From the NCBI GenBank assembly GCA_022822205.1, contig JAJECC010000155.1, positions 1-32,743 of the forward strand: a stretch of 32,743 bases of DNA, written 5' to 3'. The notes beneath the pieces were generated by a model, which had not been told where the DNA came from, made no database searches, and saw only the letters and a program-made list of their open reading frames with translations. Of the stretch, positions 8,498 to 17,044 are shown piece after piece. The DNA is from Rhodospirillales bacterium. Lineage in GTDB: Bacteria > Pseudomonadota > Alphaproteobacteria > Rhodospirillales > UBA2165. Position numbers and translations under genes: made by a program. Position 1 is the stretch's first letter, and the number at the start of each line of letters is the position of its first letter.

Positions 8498-10408
8498 ATG
8501 GTCAAGACATACCCCCTGCCAGACCCCGGAACCGCCACGGACGTAACGAAGGCGGCCAATGTGAAGGTGGCCCAATCCCTGCCGCTGGCCGATCAGTCGG
8601 ATTTCGAGAAAGCCCGCAAGGGTCTCATCGCTTCGATCGACGGCCCGATCGAAACCGAGGACGGCCGGACCGTCATGGATCCGGGCGCCTTCGCCTTTCT
8701 TGACGGCCCGGCGGCCGATACGGTCAACCCGTCCCTTTGGCGTCAAGGGCAGCTCAATGCCATCCACGGCCTGTTCGAAGTTGCGGACGGCATCTACCAG
8801 GTCCGGGGGTATGACATTGCCCTCATGACGTTGATTCGCGGCGAGACGGGCTGGATCATCGTCGATTGCCTGATCTCGATTGAAACCGCAAAAGCCGCCT
8901 TGAAGCTGGCGATGGACCATCTGGGCGAACGCCCAATCAGGGCGGTATTAATCACCCATACGCATGCCGATCATTTCGGCGGCAGCCGCGGCGTCTTGAC
9001 CGACGATATGATCGCCGACGGCGACATCCCCATAATCGTTCCCGAAGGTTTCACGCGATATTCCGTAAGCGAAGCGGTTCTGGCCGGCAACCAGATGGCG
9101 CGCCGGGCGATGTATCAGTTTGGTCTCTTGGTGCCCCCCGGCCCCGCCGGGTTTGTCGATAGCGGGATCGGCAAATCCAATGCCAAGGGGAATCGAAGCT
9201 TTGTCTTGCCGACCAAGGAAATTTCGGAAACCGGTGAGCGGCTCACGGTCGACGGCGTCGAGTTCGTCTTCCAGATGGCCTCGGGCACGGAGGCGCCATC
9301 CGAGTTTATCTTCTACCTGCCCCGGCATAAGGCATTGTGCATGGCCGAGGTTACCTGCCGCACCATGCATAATATTCTGACGCTGCGCGGCGCCGAGGTT
9401 CGCGATCCTCTCCAGTGGTCGGCATGCATCGACGAATCCCTGAATATGTTCGGTGACGAAGTGGAGATTTATTTCGCCTGCCACAACTGGCCCGAATGGG
9501 GAAACGAGAACATCCGCGGGTATCTGGAAGAGCAACGCGACATCTATCGCTACATCCATGATCAGGCTCTCCGGCTTGCGAACACCGGCTACACCCCGCG
9601 GGAAATTGCCGAGGAGGTAGAAGAGCCCGAATTCATGAAGCGGTCCTTTTCCGTGCGCGGATATTACGGGACGCTGAACCACAATCTGAAAGCAACCTAT
9701 CAAAAATATTACGGTTACTTTGACGGCAATCCCGCCCATCTCGAGCCCCATACCCCGGTTGAGGAGGGCAGGAGATACGTCCGGGCGATGGGCGGCAGCG
9801 AGGCCGTTTTGGACCTGGCATGGGCGGCATTCGAGGAGGGAGACTACCGCTGGGCGGCAACAATTCTCAATCACCTGGTCTTCGCCGAACCTTCCAGCGA
9901 AACGGCAAGAGCGATGTTGGCATCGACATATGAGCAGCTTGGTTTCCAGGCGGAGTCGGTCATTTGGCGCAACATCTATCTCTGTGGAGCCCACGAACTG
10001 CGCGAGGGCGTAAAACCGCGTCAGAGGGTCGGCGGGGTCAACGAAGATATCGCGCGCGCCATGCCCATCGGTGACTTCTTCAATCTTCTCGCCGTCAAGC
10101 TCGACCCGGCAAAGGCGAAATCCGTCGATTGGGCCATCAATTTCGAACTCACGGACTCGGATGAGACCGTCGTGGTGACCGTCAGAAATCAGGTCGAGAA
10201 CCACAAGCTCGATGCGCGGGATGAGGACGCGGACCTGACCGTTTCACTCACTCGCCTTACGCTCAACGATATCGCGTACGGCCGCAGTTCCATTGACGAC
10301 GCCATCGAGAATGGTTCCGTCAATGTGACCGGCAGCGTCGACACATTTAAGTCCTACCTCGACATGCACGACACGTTCGATTTGTGGTTCAACGTCGTCG
10401 AGCCCTAG
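8498..10408 (+). CDS. Type III (metallo-beta-lactamase fold) alkyl/aryl sulfatase
   Basis: A 636-residue SdsA/BDS1-type sulfatase. The zinc-binding motif THTHADHFGG (H154, H156, D158, H159) lies in the metallo-beta-lactamase domain. It is followed by the family segment AEVTCRTMHNILTLRGAEVRDP, a dimerisation domain (about 400-520, after HNWPEWGNENIRGYL), and an SCP2-like C-terminal domain (about 530-636). Family members hydrolyse alkyl sulfates by C-O cleavage, releasing sulfate. No signal peptide is present, unlike secreted SdsA1. The ATG at 8498 follows GAGG; the frame is open further upstream but overlaps the preceding gene and is not protein-like there. Its neighbours are ASST-like upstream and a GST 40 bp downstream. 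Confidence 0.92.
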   Translation: MVKTYPLPDPGTATDVTKAANVKVAQSLPLADQSDFEKARKGLIASIDGPIETEDGRTVMDPGAFAFLDGPAADTVNPSLWRQGQLNAIHGLFEVADGIYQVRGYDIALMTLIRGETGWIIVDCLISIETAKAALKLAMDHLGERPIRAVLITHTHADHFGGSRGVLTDDMIADGDIPIIVPEGFTRYSVSEAVLAGNQMARRAMYQFGLLVPPGPAGFVDSGIGKSNAKGNRSFVLPTKEISETGERLTVDGVEFVFQMASGTEAPSEFIFYLPRHKALCMAEVTCRTMHNILTLRGAEVRDPLQWSACIDESLNMFGDEVEIYFACHNWPEWGNENIRGYLEEQRDIYRYIHDQALRLANTGYTPREIAEEVEEPEFMKRSFSVRGYYGTLNHNLKATYQKYYGYFDGNPAHLEPHTPVEEGRRYVRAMGGSEAVLDLAWAAFEEGDYRWAATILNHLVFAEPSSETARAMLASTYEQLGFQAESVIWRNIYLCGAHELREGVKPRQRVGGVNEDIARAMPIGDFFNLLAVKLDPAKAKSVDWAINFELTDSDETVVVTVRNQVENHKLDARDEDADLTVSLTRLTLNDIAYGRSSIDDAIENGSVNVTGSVDTFKSYLDMHDTFDLWFNVVEP

Positions 10409-10448
10409 CGCCATATCGAGGCTGGCCAATTGGAATAAGGAGGAATTG

Positions 10449-11276
10449 ATGGCCCTGGAGCTTTATTATCTGGAGGAGACGGACTCGATCTGTTCGAACC
10501 GAGTTGTCGTAACTCTCTCCGAAAAGGGGATTACCGACTGGGTTCCCCACAAAATGATCCTCATGAACAGGGATCAATTCACCCCGGAATATCTCAAGCT
10601 GAACCCGAACGGCACGGTTCCGACACTTGTTCATGATGGTTCGGTCATTCGGGAATCTTCTCTTATCTGCAGCTATATCGACGCCTTGCGGCCCGACCCG
10701 CCGCTGTCGCCCAGCGATCTGGTCGAGCGTTACCACATGGCCGAGTTCATCAAGCTGTTTGACGAGCGGGGATTCGCGGCCACCGGGATCATCAACTTCG
10801 TGACGAAGTTCCGCCTGACAATTCCGCGGGACAAATTGGAAGAACGCTGGAAGCACATTCCGGTCATCGATCGCCTTCATCGTCAGCAATCCGTTATCAG
10901 GGAAGGTCTCGACTCCCTCTATGTCCTGCGCGCCATTGGCGCCTGGGAAACCATTTTCCGGCGGATGGAGGCAGCGCTGGCCGACGGAAGGCCTTATCTT
11001 ATGGGTGACCGGTTCACACTGGCGGAAACCAACTCGGCGACCTTCGTCAAGGTGATCGAAATGATTCGCTTCCTGGATTTCTGGCTGGAGCCCTACCCGA
11101 AGACCAGGGAATGGTGGGACCGGGTTTCGAGCCGGCCGAGCATGCAGCAACTGGATACTTTTGACAGCAACGCGGTCTCCGAGGATTCGCCGCATGCCAA
11201 GGCCGGGCGCGAGTGCGAAGCGGGTTTTCGCAAAAAGATCGAAGAGTACAGGGAGCAGTTTGCCCACGCTCTGTAG
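10449..11276 (+). CDS. Glutathione S-transferase family protein (SxCS type), GST 2
   Basis: A 275-residue GST with active-site segment S13-I-C15-S16 followed by NRVVVTLSEKG, the glutathione-binding loop NPNGTVPTLVHDGSVIRESSLIC, and a C-terminal helical domain with YLMGDRFTLAE. The ATG at 10449 is preceded by AAGGAGG at an ideal distance. It is the last intact gene before a 588-bp scar of mobile-element fragments, which separates it from the TauD-type gene. The C-terminal extension after about residue 235 (DSNAVSEDSPHAKAGRECEAGF) is longer than in classical GSTs. Likely role: glutathione-dependent removal of a substituent from an aromatic intermediate. Confidence 0.87.
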   Translation: MALELYYLEETDSICSNRVVVTLSEKGITDWVPHKMILMNRDQFTPEYLKLNPNGTVPTLVHDGSVIRESSLICSYIDALRPDPPLSPSDLVERYHMAEFIKLFDERGFAATGIINFVTKFRLTIPRDKLEERWKHIPVIDRLHRQQSVIREGLDSLYVLRAIGAWETIFRRMEAALADGRPYLMGDRFTLAETNSATFVKVIEMIRFLDFWLEPYPKTREWWDRVSSRPSMQQLDTFDSNAVSEDSPHAKAGRECEAGFRKKIEEYREQFAHAL

Positions 11277-11413
11277 TCCGGGAGGCGTGGCGATTCATGT
11301 ACAGCGTCCGCAAGTGCCGCGGCTGTTGATAGAGTCTCTGCCGGCTCGTTAATGAAGTCGTGCTTCCGTCTTCCGTGTTGATTTCAGGAGGGCATTGCGA
11401 TGCTGGGCGCGCG

Positions 11414-11634
11414 GGCCGGTTCCTGGACAGCGACGTGCTGCGCCGGGTGTTTGAACATGTTGTGCAAGGCCGCCGGACGGGCACCCAAATATCGGGAGTA
11501 CGGTCAAATACCCGGGGATCGAGGCGGATGACGCAATCGAAATTGCCGAACGGGTTGATATCCAGGTTGAGAAGGGCAGGGCCGCCAAGCCCTGCCTGCT
11601 TCCTCACACTGAAACCATCATTGTAGGAGCGTGA
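11414..11634 (+). pseudogene. Mosaic of transposase and tyrosine-recombinase fragments
   Basis: Two short homologies lie back to back. Bases 11414-11467 encode GRFLDSDVLRRVFEHVVQ, which resembles the segment before the DDE residues in IS1182/IS5-type transposases. Bases 11476-11634, in another frame, encode a tail with STVKYPGIEADDAIEIAERVDI, which matches the C-terminal STVRYLGIEVDDALEIAEQ region of small tyrosine recombinases and then stops. Both are far too short to work. Flanking bases 11277-11413 and 11635-11864 contain no gene I can recognise; GAAACTGCTCTAG near 11804 looks like the end of a repeat or insertion element. The scar marks past insertions between GST 2 and the TauD-type gene. 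Confidence 0.55.
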
Positions 11635-11864
11635 ACAAATCCTGTCCCCGCAACCACCGGGACCGGCATCACCGGCATGGGGATGTCGGTCTTTGCCTTT
11701 TCGCGCCCGTTTCCGGCCCGTTCGACGATGGGCCGGCATCGCCGTTCGCGGCGCGTCTGGCCACAACGCGAATTTATCCCGGTCAAATGGTTCAATTTGG
11801 CCCGAAACTGCTCTAGGGTGACTTGCGCGGACAGAAGCATCGTAGGTTTTGACGGAGAAATCCA

Positions 11865-12740
11865 ATGGACCAGCACATTGCAGACGATCCCGAAGTTGGG
11901 GTGCTTCCCAAGTTCAAGAGGGTTGCCGTTCATTTGGGTGCGGAAGTCAGCGGCATCGATCTCCGCCGGCCATTGGATGAGCGGGCCCGACAGGCACTGC
12001 GCGATGGGCTGGCTGAGCATGAGGTTTTGGTATTTCGCGATCAGGATATCTCGGTCGAAGACCAGATGCGCTTCGGCCGGTATTTCGGCGATTTGAGCGT
12101 TCATCCCATCGCCCGGCACGATGAGAACATTCCTGAGCTGCAAATTTTCGACAACGACGAGAACAACCCGCCGACCTTTACCGACAACTGGCATTCCGAC
12201 GAAACGTTCAGAGAAATTCCGCCTCTCGGAACGGTCCTGCGGGCACGGGTCATGCCGCCGATCGGCGGCAATACCCTGTTCGCGAGTATGACCGCGGCCT
12301 ATGACGGGTTGAGCGACCGGTTGAAACACTACATTTCGGGCCTCGAGGCGGTCCACGATGTGAAGCTCTTCCGGCTCGGTTTTACCGATGATGAAAAGGG
12401 GCGCGAGAAGGAACGGTTCATCAACGAGAATTTTCCCAGGGTCACCCATCCGGTGGTGCGCGAGCACCCTGTCTCGAAGAAGAAGGTGCTTTTCGTCAAT
12501 CCCCACTTCACACTTCATATCAAGGGAATGGACGAACTGGAGAGCCAATGCCTGCTGCGGGTTCTCTATCACCAGGCGGAGATACCCGAATACCAGTATC
12601 GCCATGTTTGGGCGCCGCATACCGTCGTCATCTGGGACAATCGTTCAACCCAACACTACGCGACCCGGGACTACACCGAGCGCCGGCACCTGCATCGCGT
12701 CACGGTTAAGGGGACCGAGCGGCCTTACGCACCGGCTTAG
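11865..12740 (+). CDS. TauD/TfdA-type Fe(II)/2-oxoglutarate dioxygenase
   Basis: A 291-residue dioxygenase with the iron-binding triad H110-x-D112 (NWHSDETF) and H264 (WDNRSTQHYATRDY), and R278 as the likely 2-oxoglutarate ligand. The family includes taurine dioxygenase, 2,4-D dioxygenase and the type II alkylsulfatase AtsK. All hydroxylate the carbon next to a sulfonate, ether or sulfate group, which then leaves. Given the sulfatases nearby, sulfate-ester or aryl-ether cleavage is plausible, but sequence alone does not choose between them. The ATG at 11865 follows GGAG. It is separated from the upstream GST by a mobile-element scar and converges with the hydrolase gene at 12771. Confidence 0.88.
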   Translation: MDQHIADDPEVGVLPKFKRVAVHLGAEVSGIDLRRPLDERARQALRDGLAEHEVLVFRDQDISVEDQMRFGRYFGDLSVHPIARHDENIPELQIFDNDENNPPTFTDNWHSDETFREIPPLGTVLRARVMPPIGGNTLFASMTAAYDGLSDRLKHYISGLEAVHDVKLFRLGFTDDEKGREKERFINENFPRVTHPVVREHPVSKKKVLFVNPHFTLHIKGMDELESQCLLRVLYHQAEIPEYQYRHVWAPHTVVIWDNRSTQHYATRDYTERRHLHRVTVKGTERPYAPA

Positions 12741-12746
12741 CGTCAG

Positions 12747-12761
12747 GCCGCGGAACGCGGC
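12747..12761. terminator. Short GC hairpin between convergent genes
   Basis: A six-base-pair stem GCCGCG / CGCGGC with a GAA loop lies in the 30-bp gap between the convergent TauD-type and hydrolase genes. There is no T-run on either strand, so it is at best a weak bidirectional terminator. Confidence 0.35.
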
Positions 12762-12770
12762 AGTTGCCTC

Positions 12771-13787
12771 TCATTCCGAGAGGAACTCGCGGATGGCTTT
12801 GGCGACCTCGTCCGGCTTCTCCAGATGCAGGAAGTGGCCGGCATCGACGAACCGCACCTTGCCGTTGGCGACGAATTCGGCGGTGTTGGCATATTCTTCC
12901 GGATGCTGGCCCTTGTCGTGCTTGCCTTGGAGGAACAACACCGGCATCGACATTGTCTTGAACAGTTTGTCGTGGCGCTCCGCCAGCTCGACGTCGAAAT
13001 TGGTCGTTTGGAAATATTTGCTGACCGCCTCGGCCACGCCCTCGTAATGGAATTCGTAGGTGATCCGCTCCACTTCTTCGTCCGCGAGGTCCGCGGCGAC
13101 GAAACCGGACGCGGCCTTGAACGGCCAAACGGCGGCCATCTCCGATTTGAACATGGCGATGCCGGCTTCGGTGGCGAACACGGCGTGCGGCGGCCGCGGC
13201 TCGCCGTGCGGTTCGTTGGCGGACTGCTGCATGCGGACATAGTGCAGGATGCGCTCCTGCATGCCGTCGACGGCGGTCAGATGATCGGCGGTCACGCTGC
13301 CTCGGTCGTGGCCGACCAGATGGAACCTCTCGACGCCGATTTTGTCGAGTAACGCGGTCAATTTGGCGGCCATCGCCGGGTTGGTGTAGTCGAGGTTCAG
13401 TCGCTTGTCGGACTGGCCGTACCCCATTTGATCGAGAGCGATGGCATAGTAATCGTCGGATAGCGCCGAGATCTGGTGATGCCAGCTGTACCAGGATTCC
13501 GGAAGACCATGGAGAAATATGACCGGCGGATGCGCGGGGTCCCCCGCCGTCACGAAATGCCAGGTCACGCCGTTGGCTTCGACAAACCAATGTGTCGCCT
13601 CTGCACCGCTTGGCAATTTTTCGATCTCACCGTGGACATTGGTGGAACACGGAGGCGGTGTCGCGCCGCCGTAGCGGATTTCGCCGGTGATGGCGGGGTT
13701 GGGTGACGGCTCGCCGCAATGAGTGGCCGGCGGGCCCATATCGGGCCGTTCGGCGGCGGGCGCTTGGATTTGATCGTGATCGGACAT
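12771..13787 (-). CDS. Alpha/beta hydrolase, epoxide hydrolase / haloalkane or haloacetate dehalogenase-like
   Basis: A 338-residue alpha/beta-hydrolase with oxyanion motif HGLPESWYSW and nucleophile elbow GHDRGS, where the nucleophile is Asp161. The acid is probably in GKHDKGQHP and the base is His in DAGHFLHLEKP near the end. An aspartate nucleophile is characteristic of epoxide hydrolases and haloalkane/haloacetate dehalogenases, not of ester hydrolases. The first 65 residues are a proline-rich extension not part of the fold, with no obvious signal peptide. It is the last gene of the long minus-strand series, 39 bp after GST 3, and could open an epoxide or remove halogen in that pathway. 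Confidence 0.85.
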   Translation of the reverse strand: MSDHDQIQAPAAERPDMGPPATHCGEPSPNPAITGEIRYGGATPPPCSTNVHGEIEKLPSGAEATHWFVEANGVTWHFVTAGDPAHPPVIFLHGLPESWYSWHHQISALSDDYYAIALDQMGYGQSDKRLNLDYTNPAMAAKLTALLDKIGVERFHLVGHDRGSVTADHLTAVDGMQERILHYVRMQQSANEPHGEPRPPHAVFATEAGIAMFKSEMAAVWPFKAASGFVAADLADEEVERITYEFHYEGVAEAVSKYFQTTNFDVELAERHDKLFKTMSMPVLFLQGKHDKGQHPEEYANTAEFVANGKVRFVDAGHFLHLEKPDEVAKAIREFLSE

Positions 13788-13826
13788 GGCGGCAATTGCT
13801 CCGAGGCTTTTTGATTTACGGTGGGA

Positions 13827-14690
13827 TCATAGACCGGCAACGAGCTCCAGCGTCTTGCCCTGCTCGACGTCGCGCTTGTGCCCGGCGTCGAAATGGGCCG
13901 CAACCGGCGGGGGCAGCGCGATCTCCTTGGCGAATTCGGGCCGCTTCGCGAGGCCCTCGAACCAGTCCCCCAGTTTCGGATGCAGCCGCGCGAGCGGATA
14001 GCCGGCCATGACAAGCCTGTTCGCGTAGATAAACCACGCGATGTCGAGCACGCTGATGCCGTCGCCCAGGAGGCAGGTATCCTGTCCAAGACGTTCCTGG
14101 AGTTCATCGAACGCCGAACGAAATCTGGCTATTGCGGAGCGGGCCACATCGTCGGTTATCCCTTCCGCGTTCAACGTTCGCCAAAAGTCGATCTCGACGT
14201 CTTTGCGGCCATCCTTTTTCTTGCCCACGGTGCCTGACCCAGCGGTGGCGTAGCGCGCCAGTTCCTCGGCCGATTTAACCTCGCCCCGCGGGTTGAACAC
14301 AAACCGAAAACTAAGCGCCCGCAAATCGAGATGGAGGTCATCCTCATGCTCGAGCAGCGCCGCCACCTCGTCCTCGAAGCCCGCCGGAATGAGCCTCGGC
14401 TCCGGAAACGTCCGGTCCAAATATTGGATGATATCGTTGCTCTCGATATGAACGTCGCCGTCATGGATCAGAACCGGAACCAGACCGCGCGGGTTGATCC
14501 CCAGGTACCATTCCGACAGGTTCTCGTTCCGGCCGACATTGATCTCGTGGGATTCCCAATCCAGCCCTTTGAGGGCAAGGAAAATACGCAGCTTCTGCGA
14601 GCAGGACGAAAGGTGTGCGTGGCAAACGTGGAGCCCATGCCAGTCGAGCACTTCACGAGTTCTAATGTCTTCATCCGCAAGTTTGACCAT
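13827..14690 (-). CDS. Glutathione S-transferase family protein (SxCS type), GST 3
   Basis: A 287-residue GST. Its active-site segment is S28-S-C30-S31 followed by QKLRIFLALKGLDW, then the glutathione-binding region GINPRGLVPVLIHDG with ESNDIIQYL, and a helical domain with GDGISVLDIAWFIYANRL. The N-terminal domain is closest in pattern to GST 1 (both have EYF/WYLGI-PxGLVPxLxHDG and an ESNDI segment), which suggests the two share ancestry. A clear GGGAGA site precedes the ATG. It is 21 bp downstream of the MhpA-like flavin hydroxylase, a pairing expected if the GST removes a substituent from the hydroxylated ring. Confidence 0.87.
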   Translation of the reverse strand: MVKLADEDIRTREVLDWHGLHVCHAHLSSCSQKLRIFLALKGLDWESHEINVGRNENLSEWYLGINPRGLVPVLIHDGDVHIESNDIIQYLDRTFPEPRLIPAGFEDEVAALLEHEDDLHLDLRALSFRFVFNPRGEVKSAEELARYATAGSGTVGKKKDGRKDVEIDFWRTLNAEGITDDVARSAIARFRSAFDELQERLGQDTCLLGDGISVLDIAWFIYANRLVMAGYPLARLHPKLGDWFEGLAKRPEFAKEIALPPPVAAHFDAGHKRDVEQGKTLELVAGL

Positions 14691-14711
14691 GCGCGTCTCC
14701 CATCGGTCAGG

Positions 14712-16187
14712 TTATGCCGCCGCGACCAGTTCGCGGGCCTCATCGAGCGAGTTGGCCGCACCCAATATGTAGCGGTCGGGCCGCATGAGGACGGCTTGAA
14801 ATCCGATCTCGTCGAGCCAGCCTTCGACCGCCGGATCGTCAACCGGCTCGACGCCTTTGGCCGCCAAGTCGGCACTCAATGTTTCGCTGATTTCCAAGGC
14901 AAATTCCGTCCGCATCAGCAGCGCGGGCGACCAGCCGACCGTGTCATCAAGACGTTCGCCGGTCGAGAGGCGAGGCTGCGGAACCAGGCTCCCCGTGAGG
15001 TCCGTCAGGCCGGCCTCGAGCCCCGGCCCAAGCCGCGGGATCAATTGGTTCAGCTTCTGCGGTCCGTCCCCGGGCGGTGTGGCCGATCCCGAGACCAAGG
15101 CAGTCGCCGTGGTGTTGATGATATGACCGAGCTTGACCGTAAGTTCGATGAACTCGCGGACATGAGGATCGCGCTCGCTCTGGTAGGTATCCAGCAATTC
15201 GTCGCCGGCATGGCCCTTCAGGATACGATCCAGTTTCCAACCGACATTCGCGGCGTCACGAATTCCGGCGCACATCCCCTGGCCCATGAAGGGCGGGGTC
15301 TGGTGGGCGGCATCCCCCGCGATCATGATCCGGCCCCGCCGCCAGGTCTCGGCCACGGCGGAATGGAAGGTGTAGACGGCCGAACGGTCCAGGCGCGCCT
15401 CGTCCGGGGTCAGCCATCGTTCCAGCAGGCCCCACACCACATCCGGCTCAATTATTTTTTCCGGATCGTCGCCGTCGTTCAAACGGAACTCCCACCGCCG
15501 GCGATTGCCGACGGTCGGTACATAGGTTGCGGAGCGGTCGGGCTCGCAGAATTGGATGGCATGGTTTCCAAGATCGGGTCGAGGTTTCTTGAGAACAAGG
15601 TCAACCACCAGCCAGGGCTCGTGAAATCCGAGGTCGTCGAATTCCGAGCCGATAACGTTCCGGGTGAAGGATCGCGCCCCGTCACAGCCGACGACATAAT
15701 ATGCCCGAGCCGTACGCTCGTCGCCGCTGGGCCGGTGCCGGTATTTGATCGTTACGCCACCGCCGTCCGGATCGAGCCGGGTAACCTCGCATTCCGGCCG
15801 GGTGTTCACATGGGGGAAACGCCCCATGCCGTCCCGCAGGATGGCTTCGAGGTCCGGTTGATGAAACAGATATCCCGACCGCCAGCCCATGGGCGTGATG
15901 CCGGGCGGCCGCGACCAGTCGAGGAGCAGTTCTCCGTCGGGCGCGACGAAGCGCATCCCTTCCCCTTGCCCGGTAATCGGTTCTATCCGGTCCGCCAGGC
16001 CGAGGGACTGAAAAATCCGCATGATCTCGCTATCGAAGGCGACCGCGCGAGGCAGGTGATACGCCGCGGCCTCCTTCTCGAAGACCATTGTGCCGATTCC
16101 AAACTGACCGAGCACATTGGCCAGAGCCGCTCCGACGGGGCCGAGACCGATTATCGCAACATCACATGCAGGCGCGTTTTCTGACAT
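14712..16187 (-). CDS. FAD-dependent aromatic hydroxylase (MhpA-like)
   Basis: A 491-residue class A flavin monooxygenase. Visible features are the N-terminal FAD fold (VAIIGLGPVGAALANVLGQFG), the DG motif YVVGCDGARSFTRN, and the second FAD motif GRIMIAGDAAHQTPPFMGQGMCAGIRD. Length and order of motifs fit 3-(3-hydroxyphenyl)propionate hydroxylase and related phenol hydroxylases, which add OH ortho to an existing ring hydroxyl using NAD(P)H and O2. It lies between an enoyl-CoA hydratase (16 bp upstream) and GST 3. The regulator of the cluster also resembles MhpR, supporting a phenylpropanoid- or phenol-type substrate. The exact substrate is unknown. Confidence 0.9.
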   Translation of the reverse strand: MSENAPACDVAIIGLGPVGAALANVLGQFGIGTMVFEKEAAAYHLPRAVAFDSEIMRIFQSLGLADRIEPITGQGEGMRFVAPDGELLLDWSRPPGITPMGWRSGYLFHQPDLEAILRDGMGRFPHVNTRPECEVTRLDPDGGGVTIKYRHRPSGDERTARAYYVVGCDGARSFTRNVIGSEFDDLGFHEPWLVVDLVLKKPRPDLGNHAIQFCEPDRSATYVPTVGNRRRWEFRLNDGDDPEKIIEPDVVWGLLERWLTPDEARLDRSAVYTFHSAVAETWRRGRIMIAGDAAHQTPPFMGQGMCAGIRDAANVGWKLDRILKGHAGDELLDTYQSERDPHVREFIELTVKLGHIINTTATALVSGSATPPGDGPQKLNQLIPRLGPGLEAGLTDLTGSLVPQPRLSTGERLDDTVGWSPALLMRTEFALEISETLSADLAAKGVEPVDDPAVEGWLDEIGFQAVLMRPDRYILGAANSLDEARELVAAA

Positions 16188-16203
16188 TTCCTGGTGAACC
16201 CGC

Positions 16204-16992
16204 CTAAGCCTGATTGAACACCGGTTGCCGTTTTTCCAGGAAGGCTCGGCGGCCTTCCTGCTGGTCCGGCGAGTCGGCGCACATCAGCGAGGCCGCGCGT
16301 TCGTCGGCCAACGCTTCCTCCAATGTCTTGGACTCGCAGCCAACGAGGCAGCCAAGCATTGTCTTGACCGACAGCCGCGGCTGGGCGGCCAATTCGTGGG
16401 CCAATTTTATGGCCTGCGCCTTTAACTCGCTCAGGGGCCATACCTCGTTGGCGAGGCCGATCCGATAAGCCTCGGGGCCGGAAATCTTCTTTCCCCGGAG
16501 AATCATGTCGATCGCGTGGGTACGGCCGACGACCCGCGGCAAACGGGCGCTGCCGCCCCAGGCCGGCACAGCGCCGAGATCCATTTCCGGCAGGCCGATT
16601 TGGGCTCCTTCTTCCGCCGCGAGTCGCATATGACAGGCCAGCGGAATTTCAAGACCCCCGCCGAGGCAGTAGCCGAACAAGGTCGCGATCCAGGGTTTGC
16701 CCATATTTTCAATCGCGCCGAGAACCCGCTTGCGCTGGTCGTAAAATCCGTCCCGGCCACCGCGTTCCTTCAGCACCTTGGGAAGTTCCTTCAAATCCAT
16801 TCCGACGGAAAAATTCTTGTCGCCTTCGCCGGTAATCACGACGGCCCGGACCGAGTCATCCTCCGCCAGCCTTCCGACCAGGATTTCGAGCTCGTCCATG
16901 AAGGCAACCGACATCTTGTTCCAGGGCGCATCATTTATCGAAATAACGACCACGGCGTCTTGTTGGTCCAGGAGAAATGGTGCGTTCGTCAT
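16204..16992 (-). CDS. Enoyl-CoA hydratase/isomerase family protein
   Basis: A 262-residue crotonase-fold enzyme. The oxyanion-hole segment GYCLGGGLEIPLAC has E115, and GLPEMDLGAVPAWGGSARL has E136; these correspond to the two catalytic glutamates of classical enoyl-CoA hydratase, so hydration of a CoA-linked double bond is likely. It would act on a CoA-activated side chain or ring-cleavage product. No CoA ligase is visible in the window, so CoA activation must occur elsewhere. It sits in the tight minus-strand series between GST 4 and the MhpA-like hydroxylase. Confidence 0.88.
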   Translation of the reverse strand: MTNAPFLLDQQDAVVVISINDAPWNKMSVAFMDELEILVGRLAEDDSVRAVVITGEGDKNFSVGMDLKELPKVLKERGGRDGFYDQRKRVLGAIENMGKPWIATLFGYCLGGGLEIPLACHMRLAAEEGAQIGLPEMDLGAVPAWGGSARLPRVVGRTHAIDMILRGKKISGPEAYRIGLANEVWPLSELKAQAIKLAHELAAQPRLSVKTMLGCLVGCESKTLEEALADERAASLMCADSPDQQEGRRAFLEKRQPVFNQA

Positions 16993-17044
16993 AACTGTTC
17001 AGATCCTTGAAATTCGGTGGTTAATGGCCTGGGGGTTCAGCCGC

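Noticed and set aside
14331..16184. Long plus-strand open frame of 617 codons
   Set aside because: It runs antisense to GST 3 and the MhpA-like hydroxylase and shows no protein family pattern.
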